A stretch of 64,000 nucleotides of DNA from an uncultured Psychroserpens sp. (GTDB taxonomy: Bacteria; Bacteroidota; Bacteroidia; Flavobacteriales; Flavobacteriaceae), in the NCBI RefSeq assembly GCF_947492715.1, contig NZ_CANLNS010000002.1:62001-126000 (forward strand), read 5' to 3'. Under the pieces are notes generated by a model. The model was not told the DNA's origin, did no database searches, and saw nothing but the letters and a program-made list of their open reading frames with translations. Below are positions 9,423 to 16,964 of this stretch, piece by piece. A program made the position numbers and the translations under genes. Position 1 is the first letter of the stretch; each line of letters starts with the position of its first letter.

Positions 9423-9516
9423 AAAACTAATAGGAATATTCTTATTAAGGTTGTGTTTATTGTAAGAGGATGTAAAAATAACAAATAATTTACCTTTTAA
9501 ATCCCAATAAAAATTT

Positions 9517-9524
9517 TATTTTTG
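9517..9524 (+). promoter_or_regulatory. Bacteroidota -7 element for the TPR-ribH operon
   Basis: TATTTTTG matches the -7 consensus TAnnTTTG exactly and ends 20 bp before the ATG at 9544. No clean -33 TTG lies 19-21 bp upstream, so only the -7 half is well supported. Confidence 0.55.
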
Positions 9525-9543
9525 CGGGCACAAATACAGAATT

Positions 9544-10320
9544 ATGGCAACATATAAGAAAAGAGGATATAAACCGAAACCTATTAAGGAAAAAGGTGAG
9601 AAGATAGAAGTTTTAGAACAAGAGTCTACAACAGCTGAAGTATTTAATACTTTAGATGAAGGAGCTAATAAAGCGGAAGACTTTGTTGCTAGAAACCAAA
9701 AAGGTATTTTCATTATTATTGGTTTGGCTGCGGCTATCATGTTAGGTTACTTAGGATACAAGAAGTTTATTGCAGAGCCAAAGGCAGAAGAAGCTATGAA
9801 TGAAATGTATACAGCTAAAAAGCATTTTGATGATGCCTTTGTTGCTGGAGCTAATAAAGATTCTCTATTAACTATAGCGCTTGATGGTGCCGAAGGAAAA
9901 TTAGGTTTAACCGATATCGCAGATCAATACAGTGGTACTCCTGCTGGAAATATAGCTAGTTATGATGCTGGTATGGCGTATTTAAACTTAAAAGATTACT
10001 CAAATGCTGTGAAGTATTTAGGTGAGTTTAAAACCGATGATGCTGTTTTAGGACCTCTTGCAAAAGGAGGAATGGGAGATGCTTTTGTTCAGTTAAATCA
10101 ATTACCTGATGCTTTAGAATATTATGAAAAAGCAATTGCGGCGTCAACAAATGACTATACAACACCAATGTATTTATTAAAGGCGGCTAATGTAGCTCAA
10201 ACCTTAAGTGAGTATAATAAGGCATTACAATACTATAAGAGAATTAAATCTGATTTTTCAGATTCTGATCAAGCTAAAAATATTGAAACATTTATAGGTA
10301 GAGCAGAAGCAAACAACTAA
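9544..10320 (+). CDS. membrane-anchored tetratricopeptide repeat protein (YfgM-like)
   Basis: The 258-residue protein has a basic, proline-lysine-rich cytoplasmic N-terminus and a single membrane helix at about residues 55-75. A helical domain with TPR-like repeats follows: GMAYLNLKDYSNAVKYL near 145, GDAFVQLNQLPDALEYYEKA near 180 and a final SEYNKALQYYKRI repeat. This architecture resembles YfgM-type proteins that act at the Sec translocon or as envelope chaperone partners. The homology is architectural only. It is the first gene of a plus-strand series and ends one base before ribH. Confidence 0.85.
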   Translation: MATYKKRGYKPKPIKEKGEKIEVLEQESTTAEVFNTLDEGANKAEDFVARNQKGIFIIIGLAAAIMLGYLGYKKFIAEPKAEEAMNEMYTAKKHFDDAFVAGANKDSLLTIALDGAEGKLGLTDIADQYSGTPAGNIASYDAGMAYLNLKDYSNAVKYLGEFKTDDAVLGPLAKGGMGDAFVQLNQLPDALEYYEKAIAASTNDYTTPMYLLKAANVAQTLSEYNKALQYYKRIKSDFSDSDQAKNIETFIGRAEANN

Positions 10321-10321
10321 T

Positions 10322-10804
10322 ATGGCAACTGCAAATCATAATTTATCAAACTACGATAAAAACACAATCCCAAACGCGAAGAACTTTCGGTTTGGGATTG
10401 TTGTTTCAGAATGGAATGACACCATAACTAATGGCTTATATGAAGGCGCTTATGATGCCTTGATAGATTGTGGTGCATTGGCTGATAACATTATCAAATG
10501 GGATGTACCTGGTAGTTTTGAGTTGATCTATGGCAGCAAAAAAATGATTGAACAAGATGTAGATGTCGTTATTGCTATAGGTTGCGTAATTCAAGGCGAA
10601 ACAAAGCATTTCGATTTTGTTTGTGAAGGTGTTACTCATGGTATCAAAGAACTGAACTTATCTTCTGATACTCCAGTTATTTTCTGTGTACTTACAGACA
10701 ATACTATGCAACAATCTATAGACCGCTCTGGTGGAAAGCATGGTAATAAAGGTACAGAAGCTGCTATTGCTGCTATTAAAATGGCAGATCTGCGACGTCA
10801 ATAG
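10322..10804 (+). CDS. ribH: 6,7-dimethyl-8-ribityllumazine synthase
   Basis: RibH condenses 5-amino-6-ribitylamino-uracil with dihydroxybutanone phosphate in the penultimate step of riboflavin synthesis. The 160-residue protein has the family motifs: FGIVVSEWN at the first strand, the VPGSFELIYGSKKM loop, and GCVIQGETKHFDFVCEGVTHG carrying the catalytic histidine region. Length is normal for a cytoplasmic icosahedral or pentameric lumazine synthase. It starts one base after the TPR gene stop. No other riboflavin gene is in the window. Confidence 0.97.
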   Translation: MATANHNLSNYDKNTIPNAKNFRFGIVVSEWNDTITNGLYEGAYDALIDCGALADNIIKWDVPGSFELIYGSKKMIEQDVDVVIAIGCVIQGETKHFDFVCEGVTHGIKELNLSSDTPVIFCVLTDNTMQQSIDRSGGKHGNKGTEAAIAAIKMADLRRQ

Positions 10805-10834
10805 ATGTTTTATCCCTTATACTAACTTAAGAGA

Positions 10835-10869
10835 GTTGTTTTATCAAGTAGTCTTGAAACGATAACAAC
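10835..10869 (+). other. nested inverted repeat after ribH
   Basis: GTTGTT (10835-10840) can pair with AACAAC (10864-10869), and inside it TCAAG pairs with CTTGA around a TAGT loop. There is no following T-run, so it does not look like an intrinsic terminator. It could be an RNA-stabilising or processing hairpin at the end of the ribH transcript. Support is limited to the pairing. Confidence 0.3.
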
Positions 10870-10951
10870 TAAGAGTTTCATATTTCTGAAGAAAGCACTG
10901 TTTGTTAACAATTTTTAGGACTTCAACAGCAAGTTTTCCTTGTAAATTCTT

Positions 10952-10959
10952 TACTTTTG
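10952..10959 (+). promoter_or_regulatory. -7 element upstream of the RKNK pair and mutL
   Basis: TACTTTTG is an exact match to TAnnTTTG, 22 bp before the GTG start at 10982. A -33 TTG at the usual spacing is not evident. It suggests that the small paralogues and mutL have their own transcript, separate from ribH. Confidence 0.5.
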
Positions 10960-10981
10960 AAACAATAGACTAGATTAATTA

Positions 10982-11200
10982 GTGAGTTTGTTCCAACAGC
11001 GAAAAAATAAACGTTTTAATTATATTCCGAGACATCTTCGCGATGAGAAGGAAGAGGACGATTTAAAGTCGCAATGGGATACTGTAAGAAGCCAAGGTAA
11101 GCATAGTGGCAAACGACGTATATCTATTATTAGACTTATAGTGATTTTAGGTATGATAATTGCACTATGGTTTATTTTAACTCACTACGAAAAATCATAG
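10982..11200 (+). CDS. small membrane protein, RKNK paralogue 1
   Basis: The 72-residue product begins at GTG and has a basic N-terminus SLFQQRKNKRFNYIPRHL, a charged linker and one C-terminal membrane helix (about residues 48-66). The next gene encodes a longer protein with the same N-terminal pattern (RKNKxxxYxPRxxx), so the two are tandem paralogues. Related small proteins between ribH and mutL in flavobacteria have, as I recall, been labelled riboflavin synthase beta subunit. The sequence shows no such enzyme features, so I regard that label as neighbourhood carry-over. Function is unknown. Confidence 0.7.
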   Translation: MSLFQQRKNKRFNYIPRHLRDEKEEDDLKSQWDTVRSQGKHSGKRRISIIRLIVILGMIIALWFILTHYEKS

Positions 11201-11204
11201 CATT

Positions 11205-11492
11205 ATGGGAATTTTAAGTACAAGAAAAAATAAGAAATACAGCTATCAACCTCGTTACTACAAAGGTGATGGGAATCCTTATGAATTAAAGCATAAATTT
11301 GACGAATATCGTGTTACTGCTGGTGATAATAAGGGGTTGAAAACAAAGTTTAATAATGCCATTGATGACTATCGACATAATGGTGATAGAAGTGGAGCTA
11401 ACCGTCGCGTACTTATTATTATTGGTGTTTTGATTTTAGTCTTTCTTTATATCATAGATTTCGATTTATCCATTTTCTCTCTTAAACGCTAA
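11205..11492 (+). CDS. small membrane protein, RKNK paralogue 2
   Basis: This 95-residue protein repeats the N-terminal pattern of the preceding gene (GILSTRKNKKYSYQPRYY). It then has a basic, flexible HKFDEYRVTAGDNKGLKTKF segment and ends in one membrane helix (about 72-90) with a very short tail. It is predicted to be a single-pass inner-membrane protein with its basic domain in the cytoplasm. It starts 4 bp after paralogue 1, and its stop overlaps the mutL ATG by one base (TAATG), so translation with mutL is probably coupled. No function is known. Confidence 0.75.
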   Translation: MGILSTRKNKKYSYQPRYYKGDGNPYELKHKFDEYRVTAGDNKGLKTKFNNAIDDYRHNGDRSGANRRVLIIIGVLILVFLYIIDFDLSIFSLKR

Positions 11493-13351
11493 TGGCAGAC
11501 ATTATTCAATTGTTACCAGATCATGTTGCGAATCAAATTGCGGCAGGTGAAGTTGTACAACGACCAGCTTCGGTTGTTAAAGAATTATTAGAAAACGCTA
11601 TAGATGCTGGATCCAGCACAATCAAACTTATCATAAAAGATGCGGGTAAAACCTTAATTCAAGTTATTGACGATGGAAAAGGTATGAGTGCTACCGATGC
11701 TAGACTTAGCTTTGAGCGTCATGCTACATCTAAAATACGTTCTGCAGAAGATCTTTTTAGCTTAAATACAAAAGGCTTTAGAGGGGAAGCACTTGCCAGT
11801 ATTGCTGCCATTGCACATGTAGAGCTAAAAACGAAACTAGAGCAAGACGAACTGGGAACATTAATTGAGATTGAAGGTAGCACGATTAAAAATCAAGATA
11901 TGGTGGTGACACCAAAAGGAACGTCACTATCGGTGAAGAATTTGTTTTTTAATATTCCAGCTAGACGTAATTTTTTGAAATCTAATAATGTTGAACTCCG
12001 ACATATAATTGACGAGTTTCATCGTGTAGCATTGGCACATCCTGACATAACATTTTCAATGTATCATAACGGGAGTGAGAGTTTTAATCTTCCAGAAAGT
12101 AATTATCGACAACGCGTTGTAAATATTTTTGGAGGAAAAACAAACGAAAAACTGGTGCCTGTTGAAGAAGAAACTGAAGTCTTGAAAATTTCAGGATTTG
12201 TTGGGAAACCTGAATTTGCAAAACGAACAAAAAGTGAGCAATTCTTTTTCGTTAACAATAGATTTATCAAAAGTGCTTATCTCAATCACGCTATAAATTC
12301 GGCATTTGAGGGCTTAGTAAAAGAAGGAAGTCATCCTAGTTATTTTCTCAACTTAACGGTTGATCCAAAGAGCATTGATATTAATATTCATCCAACAAAA
12401 ACTGAAATTAAGTTTGATGATGAACATACGCTTTATGCTATTTTGCGCTCTTCTGTAAAACACAGTTTAGGACAATTTAATATTGCACCTGTGTTAGATT
12501 TTGAACGAGATAACAACTTAGACACACCTTACAGTTATAGAGATAAAAATGCAACTACACCAAAGGTTGAAGTTGATCGTTCTTTTAATCCATTTCAAGA
12601 AGAAAAAAGTCAGGTATCGTCTCGTGGATTGACCCAAACTTATAGGAAAGAACCTGCAGCACAGTGGGAAAGTTTGTATGTCGGTCTGGAATCTAAAGGC
12701 ACAAAAACGGATAGTGATTTTAGTGAAGTGGAGTTTGAAAGTGATCCTGAAAAAACATCGTTGTTTTCTGATGATGTAACTACTGAAACTGTTCAAACTA
12801 CTTACCAACTTCATAATAAATATATTATAAGTACTATAAAATCAGGAATGATGATACTCGATCAGCATCGCGCACATCAGCGTATTTTATATGAAGGATT
12901 TTTAAAACACCTCACTGTCAAGGAAGCTGTGAGTCAGCAATTATTATTCCCACTTACTTTAGAATTTTCTTCTACGGAAATGACAGTGTTACAACAACTA
13001 AAAGAAGACCTGGAACATACAGGCTTTGTGTTTTCTTCATTTAAAGACAGCACTATAGAAATTACTGGTGTACCTGTAAATGTTCCTGAAAGTGAAGTTT
13101 CTATTATTTTGGAACAACTTATAAGTGATATAGAGCAAGAAGTCCCTGATAGTAATTTTAGTGCAACAGATTTATTGGCAAAATCAATGTCTAAAAGTCT
13201 TGCGATAAAAACGGGGCAATCTTTAACAACGATAGAACAAGAGCATTTGGTAAATAGCTTATTTGCTTGTAAAGAACCATCGGTTTCACCAACTAATAGA
13301 GTCACGTTTATTACCATGAGCGTCGACGATTTTGATAAAAAATTTATGTAA
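11492..13351 (+). CDS. mutL: DNA mismatch repair protein MutL
   Basis: The 619-residue protein has the GHKL ATPase domain of MutL: IAAGEVVQRPASVVKELLENAIDAG at the N-terminus, DDGKGMS near 70, and TKGFRGEALASIAAI near 110. The C-terminal dimerisation domain follows a variable linker (about 345-430). The endonuclease motif usually written DQHAxxExxxxE is present only in altered form, DQHRAHQRILYE at 457-468, with Gln463 in place of the glutamate. The C-terminal CPHGRP-type motif is not seen. MutL couples MutS mismatch recognition to downstream repair. It is overlapped at its start by the RKNK gene. Confidence 0.97.
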   Translation: MADIIQLLPDHVANQIAAGEVVQRPASVVKELLENAIDAGSSTIKLIIKDAGKTLIQVIDDGKGMSATDARLSFERHATSKIRSAEDLFSLNTKGFRGEALASIAAIAHVELKTKLEQDELGTLIEIEGSTIKNQDMVVTPKGTSLSVKNLFFNIPARRNFLKSNNVELRHIIDEFHRVALAHPDITFSMYHNGSESFNLPESNYRQRVVNIFGGKTNEKLVPVEEETEVLKISGFVGKPEFAKRTKSEQFFFVNNRFIKSAYLNHAINSAFEGLVKEGSHPSYFLNLTVDPKSIDINIHPTKTEIKFDDEHTLYAILRSSVKHSLGQFNIAPVLDFERDNNLDTPYSYRDKNATTPKVEVDRSFNPFQEEKSQVSSRGLTQTYRKEPAAQWESLYVGLESKGTKTDSDFSEVEFESDPEKTSLFSDDVTTETVQTTYQLHNKYIISTIKSGMMILDQHRAHQRILYEGFLKHLTVKEAVSQQLLFPLTLEFSSTEMTVLQQLKEDLEHTGFVFSSFKDSTIEITGVPVNVPESEVSIILEQLISDIEQEVPDSNFSATDLLAKSMSKSLAIKTGQSLTTIEQEHLVNSLFACKEPSVSPTNRVTFITMSVDDFDKKFM

Positions 13352-13358
13352 TTAATAT

Positions 13359-14114
13359 ATGATAAGAGGTATAACAGATACAGTTAAACATTTACTCATT
13401 ATAAACGTTATCATGTTTATTGGAACAGTGAGTTTAGGTGATGGTAAATTATTTTATCAATGGTTCGCCTTATATTTTCCTGAAAATGAATTGTTTCAAC
13501 CATGGCAAATTTTCACCCACATGTTTATGCATGGAGGACCAGGCCATCTCTTTTTTAACATGTTTGCCCTTTGGATGTTTGGAACTGCGGTAGAAACACA
13601 ATTGGGATCTAAGAAGTTTTTGTTTTTATATATCTCCGCTGGCTTAGGTGCAATGCTATTTCAATTAGGGTATTACTATTTTAACTATTTACCAGCTTAT
13701 TCAGAGTTAATTGCTTCTGGTTTAACTGAGACTCAATTACTAGAGATGTTTACAACAAATGAACAAGTTGTTGGTATGTCTAGCTCTCAATTGAGTTTGG
13801 CCAAGACTGCCTTTAGTGCTTATAATGCATCTATGGTAGGAGCATCTGGCTGTATTATGGGGGTTTTGGCTGCTTTTGGAATGATGAACCCTGAAGCAAA
13901 ATTAATGTTGATCTTTTTACCAGTACCTATTAAAGCGAAATATTTTATTCCTGGAATTATTATTCTAGATATCATTTCTGCATTTACAGGAGCATCATTT
14001 TTTAGTCCGAGCAATACAGCATATATGGCGCACGTTGGTGGCGCATTTACAGGTTTTATTATTATGTGGTATTGGAAAAAAACGCAGTTTAACAAAAATC
14101 GTTGGGATCGATGA
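13359..14114 (+). CDS. rhomboid family intramembrane serine protease, first copy
   Basis: The 251-residue, six-helix membrane protein carries rhomboid hallmarks: the HMFMHGGPGHLFFNMFALW motif after the first loop, the catalytic GASG serine at Ser163 and the catalytic histidine in MAHVGG at His225. Rhomboids cleave substrates within the membrane. Length is normal for bacterial rhomboids. It lies 7 bp after mutL, and its TGA stop overlaps the ATG of a second rhomboid gene by four bases, so the pair is translationally coupled. Substrates are unknown. Confidence 0.94.
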   Translation: MIRGITDTVKHLLIINVIMFIGTVSLGDGKLFYQWFALYFPENELFQPWQIFTHMFMHGGPGHLFFNMFALWMFGTAVETQLGSKKFLFLYISAGLGAMLFQLGYYYFNYLPAYSELIASGLTETQLLEMFTTNEQVVGMSSSQLSLAKTAFSAYNASMVGASGCIMGVLAAFGMMNPEAKLMLIFLPVPIKAKYFIPGIIILDIISAFTGASFFSPSNTAYMAHVGGAFTGFIIMWYWKKTQFNKNRWDR

Positions 14115-14989
14115 CATCGCTAGCGCATGACTTCAAAGAGAAACTTAAAAATTTAAACGTTTTTGAGAAAATTATAGCAGTAAATGTTACTGTTTTTTTC
14201 CTTAGTTGGATACTTAAGGTGGTTAGAGCTGTTCCTAGAGAGATGACCTTAACTTGGCTTGAATTGCCAAGAGATGTTTCCGATTTCATAGTGAAACCTT
14301 GGTCTATTGTTACCTACGGATTTACACATTATGATCTATTTCATCTGTTGTTTAACATGGTCGTACTGTACTTTATATCACGAACCATGGTGAATCTTTT
14401 TCCAAGAAAACAGTCATTAAATATTTACTTTTTAGGGATTATTATTGGAGGATTGGCCTATTTAGCAGCTTATAATATATTACCTAATAACATGTTATTA
14501 GCCAATGCTGGCCCTTTGGTTGGTGCATCGGCAGGTGTGAGGGCTTTACTCATATTTATTTGTGCTTATATGCCATATCGTGAAGCCCAATTTTTTGCAG
14601 TAAAAATTAAACTATGGTATATTGGAGTGGCATTAGTAGCATTTGATGTTATTGGCTTATTTGGAAACAATCAGGGAGGAAATATTGCCCATTTAGGGGG
14701 AAATTTATTGGGCTATATTTATGCGACCCAATTACTAAAAGGTAAGGATATAGGTAAGGGCTTTGGGAAATTGATGGACAAAATTGCTAACTTGTTTAAG
14801 CCCAAACCAACACTTAGAACAGTTCATAGAAATAAAAAGAAACCCTTTGCTGGCCATAATAAAGCCGAGTTTAGTGAGTTTAATAATCAGAAAAAAGTTG
14901 ATCTTATTTTGGATAAGATTAATAAAAGTGGTTATGAAAGTTTAACCAAGGAAGAAAAGGCATTTTTATTTAAAGCAGGTAAGGATTGA
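14111..14989 (+). CDS. rhomboid family intramembrane serine protease, second copy
   Basis: This second rhomboid also has six predicted helices and a complete catalytic dyad: GASAG with Ser140 and NIAHLGG with His194, numbered from ATG at 14111. An HYDLFHLLFNMVVLY motif marks the first loop. It differs from its neighbour by a soluble C-terminal tail of about 70 residues that is basic (KPTLRTVHRNKKKP) and ends in a helical segment. An in-frame TTG at 14102 exists, but ATG at 14111 forms the standard ATGA overlap with the upstream stop. Tandem rhomboids at this place after mutL probably share regulation. Confidence 0.93.
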   Translation: MTSLAHDFKEKLKNLNVFEKIIAVNVTVFFLSWILKVVRAVPREMTLTWLELPRDVSDFIVKPWSIVTYGFTHYDLFHLLFNMVVLYFISRTMVNLFPRKQSLNIYFLGIIIGGLAYLAAYNILPNNMLLANAGPLVGASAGVRALLIFICAYMPYREAQFFAVKIKLWYIGVALVAFDVIGLFGNNQGGNIAHLGGNLLGYIYATQLLKGKDIGKGFGKLMDKIANLFKPKPTLRTVHRNKKKPFAGHNKAEFSEFNNQKKVDLILDKINKSGYESLTKEEKAFLFKAGKD

Positions 14990-14995
14990 AACCCC

Positions 14996-16015
14996 ATGCG
15001 TAAACTAAGACGTTTAGAGAAACTCATATTTATTATCAATTCATTGATGGCATTTGTGTTGCTTTTATCTTATGTTTTACCCTATATAGAACCAAAGAAA
15101 TTTGCGTTCTTATCAGTGCTTAGTTTGGCCGTTCCTTTTCTCATTATAATTAATATACTCTTTGTAATATACTGGCTACTAAAAGTTAAAAAACAGCTTT
15201 TAGTTTCTCTGGTCGTTCTTGTTTTAGGCTATAGCTATGTATTTTCATTGTATAAGTTCTCATCGTCAAAAAACGTTGATGACAGAGATAACCTTTCTGT
15301 AATGAACTATAATGTAAGATTGTTTAATCTCTTTGATTGGATTGACGATCCTGATTTAAAGCAGAATCTTTCAGGATTTATTTCTGAAAAGCAGCCAGAT
15401 GTACTATGTATGCAAGAATACAGACCTGATGCTGCTGTTGAATTAAATGGTTATTTTAAGTATGAAAAACTCTCTGGACAAAAAGTAAAAAGCGGACAAG
15501 CGATATTCACGAAATACCCTATTATCAATTCTGGTTCTATAGAATTTCCGAATACATCGAACAATGCCATTTTTGCTGATATCGTTAGATTTGGTGACAC
15601 TATAAGAATATATAATGTGCATTTGCAATCGTCTGGTATTGATCCAAACGTTGAAGAATTAACAAAAGAAAAATCTGAAAACTTAGTTAAACGAGTAAGT
15701 TCTACGTTTAAAATGCAGCAATCTCAAACGGAGTTGTTTTTAAGGCATAAAGCAAAATGTCATTATCAAATGATTATTTGTGGCGATTTTAACAATACGG
15801 CATATTCTTATGTGTATAAAGAGATTAAAGGTGATTTAAAAGATGCTTTTGAACAAGCAGGTAACGGATTTGGAAGAACGTTTGATTTTAAGTTTTTCCC
15901 AGTTCGAATAGATTTTGTTTTAGTTGACAAAGATTTTGAGATTAATGCCTTCAAAACTTATGAAGTCAATTATTCTGACCACTTTCCTATTATGGCCAAG
16001 GTAAAACTTAAATAG
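14996..16015 (+). CDS. endonuclease/exonuclease/phosphatase family membrane protein
   Basis: The 339-residue protein has three N-terminal membrane helices (about residues 10-30, 38-62 and 68-85) followed by an EEP-fold domain. Visible EEP motifs are MNYNVRLFN, QPDVLCMQEY with the metal-binding glutamate, RIYNVHLQS, the CGDFNNTAYS motif and the terminal NYSDHFPIMAKV with the catalytic histidine. The domain probably faces the periplasm and cleaves phosphoesters; the substrate could be DNA, a phospholipid or a nucleotide. It begins 6 bp after the rhomboid gene and ends the plus-strand run. Confidence 0.9.
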   Translation: MRKLRRLEKLIFIINSLMAFVLLLSYVLPYIEPKKFAFLSVLSLAVPFLIIINILFVIYWLLKVKKQLLVSLVVLVLGYSYVFSLYKFSSSKNVDDRDNLSVMNYNVRLFNLFDWIDDPDLKQNLSGFISEKQPDVLCMQEYRPDAAVELNGYFKYEKLSGQKVKSGQAIFTKYPIINSGSIEFPNTSNNAIFADIVRFGDTIRIYNVHLQSSGIDPNVEELTKEKSENLVKRVSSTFKMQQSQTELFLRHKAKCHYQMIICGDFNNTAYSYVYKEIKGDLKDAFEQAGNGFGRTFDFKFFPVRIDFVLVDKDFEINAFKTYEVNYSDHFPIMAKVKLK

Positions 16016-16018
16016 CGA

Positions 16019-16330
16019 CTACATCATCCAGCAATCTACCTGATCTGCTATAATATGAATAATTAACCCAATACCAATTAGTCTTGTGATTTTAAACAAG
16101 GACAATAGCACATATATACCAATAGCATAATAGGAGTGTAGAGGATGAAAATTGATACTACATCTATTAGGGTCAAATATTGGATTTGCGAGCAGATGAT
16201 CGAGATCAATTACAAAGGCACATAACATGATAAAGTATGCAAATTTCCATTGCGCTCTAAAATATACTAGGGCAACAACTAAAGGCAACAAAAAATGAAT
16301 ACCGTAATGAACAACAGATTGTAATGTCAC
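16019..16330 (-). CDS. DUF6122 family small membrane protein
   Basis: The 103-residue protein has three to four hydrophobic segments and a pattern of conserved histidines and aspartates within them: VVHYGIHFLLP, FVIDLDHLLA, NFHPLHSY and IIHIIADQVDC. This matches the DUF6122 family, which looks like a minimal membrane-embedded metal-binding hydrolase related to YdjM-type proteins. Enzyme activity is not established. The start is GTG at 16330 and overlaps the wbqC-like stop by four bases (GTGA), so it is translationally coupled to that gene. Confidence 0.85.
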   Translation of the reverse strand: MTLQSVVHYGIHFLLPLVVALVYFRAQWKFAYFIMLCAFVIDLDHLLANPIFDPNRCSINFHPLHSYYAIGIYVLLSLFKITRLIGIGLIIHIIADQVDCWMM

Positions 16331-16947
16331 AGTTGCAAGGTTTGTGCGTTCAGATACAATTCGGTATTTGGGCCTTCATTAAACAACAAATCTAAAATGC
16401 TTAAGTTATTTAAAAAACCATGTTTTGTATCAAAAACTTGCGCATAAGGTTTAAAATTTTGTAGAATTTCTTTACGACTATTAACTAATCCTCTAGCATC
16501 GATATTAGGCTTAAGGTCCATCTCATACTGCTCGGTTTTCCCATAAGAAAGGGGTAGTTGTAAACAATTAAAAATGGCTTCGATACATTTGAAGTTAAAG
16601 TCCGTTATAGTTGTTACCTCCATTTGAAAAAGAGGAAGTAAGTCGTCAATATAGAATTCGTAAAAGGGAGAGGTTCTATAAGCTGATTCCAGAGATTTTA
16701 AATGCTGAGTTTGCCAATCTTCTGAATTAAAAACAGCAACATTTTTAGACAATTGACGATTCTTTTGAGAGTAAACCACAGGAACATTTAGGTCGAGTTT
16801 ACCATTAGCACCATAAATAGACGTTCGATTTCTATAGGTTTGCTTTTGGTAATTATCACAGACTTCAAAAATAATATGATTGGCCTGTGCCATGGCTACA
16901 AAATGTGCTATGCTCGGAAAATATGTTGGATGTAATACAACCTCCAT
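16327..16947 (-). CDS. WbqC family protein
   Basis: The 206-residue protein fits the WbqC-like family, named after a gene in lipopolysaccharide clusters. Typical features are the N-terminal HPTYFPSIAHFVAMAQAN segment, YRNRTSIYGANGKLDLNVPV, a WQTQHLKSLESAYRTSPFYEFY segment, and a late DARGLVNSRK. The biochemical role is unsettled; transfer or amidation in surface polysaccharide synthesis has been suggested from context. It lies immediately downstream of lepB on the same strand, an arrangement common in Flavobacteriia. Confidence 0.9.
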   Translation of the reverse strand: MEVVLHPTYFPSIAHFVAMAQANHIIFEVCDNYQKQTYRNRTSIYGANGKLDLNVPVVYSQKNRQLSKNVAVFNSEDWQTQHLKSLESAYRTSPFYEFYIDDLLPLFQMEVTTITDFNFKCIEAIFNCLQLPLSYGKTEQYEMDLKPNIDARGLVNSRKEILQNFKPYAQVFDTKHGFLNNLSILDLLFNEGPNTELYLNAQTLQL

Positions 16948-16964
16948 CGTAATGTCATTAAGTC

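Noticed and set aside
10835-10869. Possible FMN riboswitch or terminator after ribH.
   Set aside because: The hairpin has no T-run and none of the conserved FMN-element blocks were seen.
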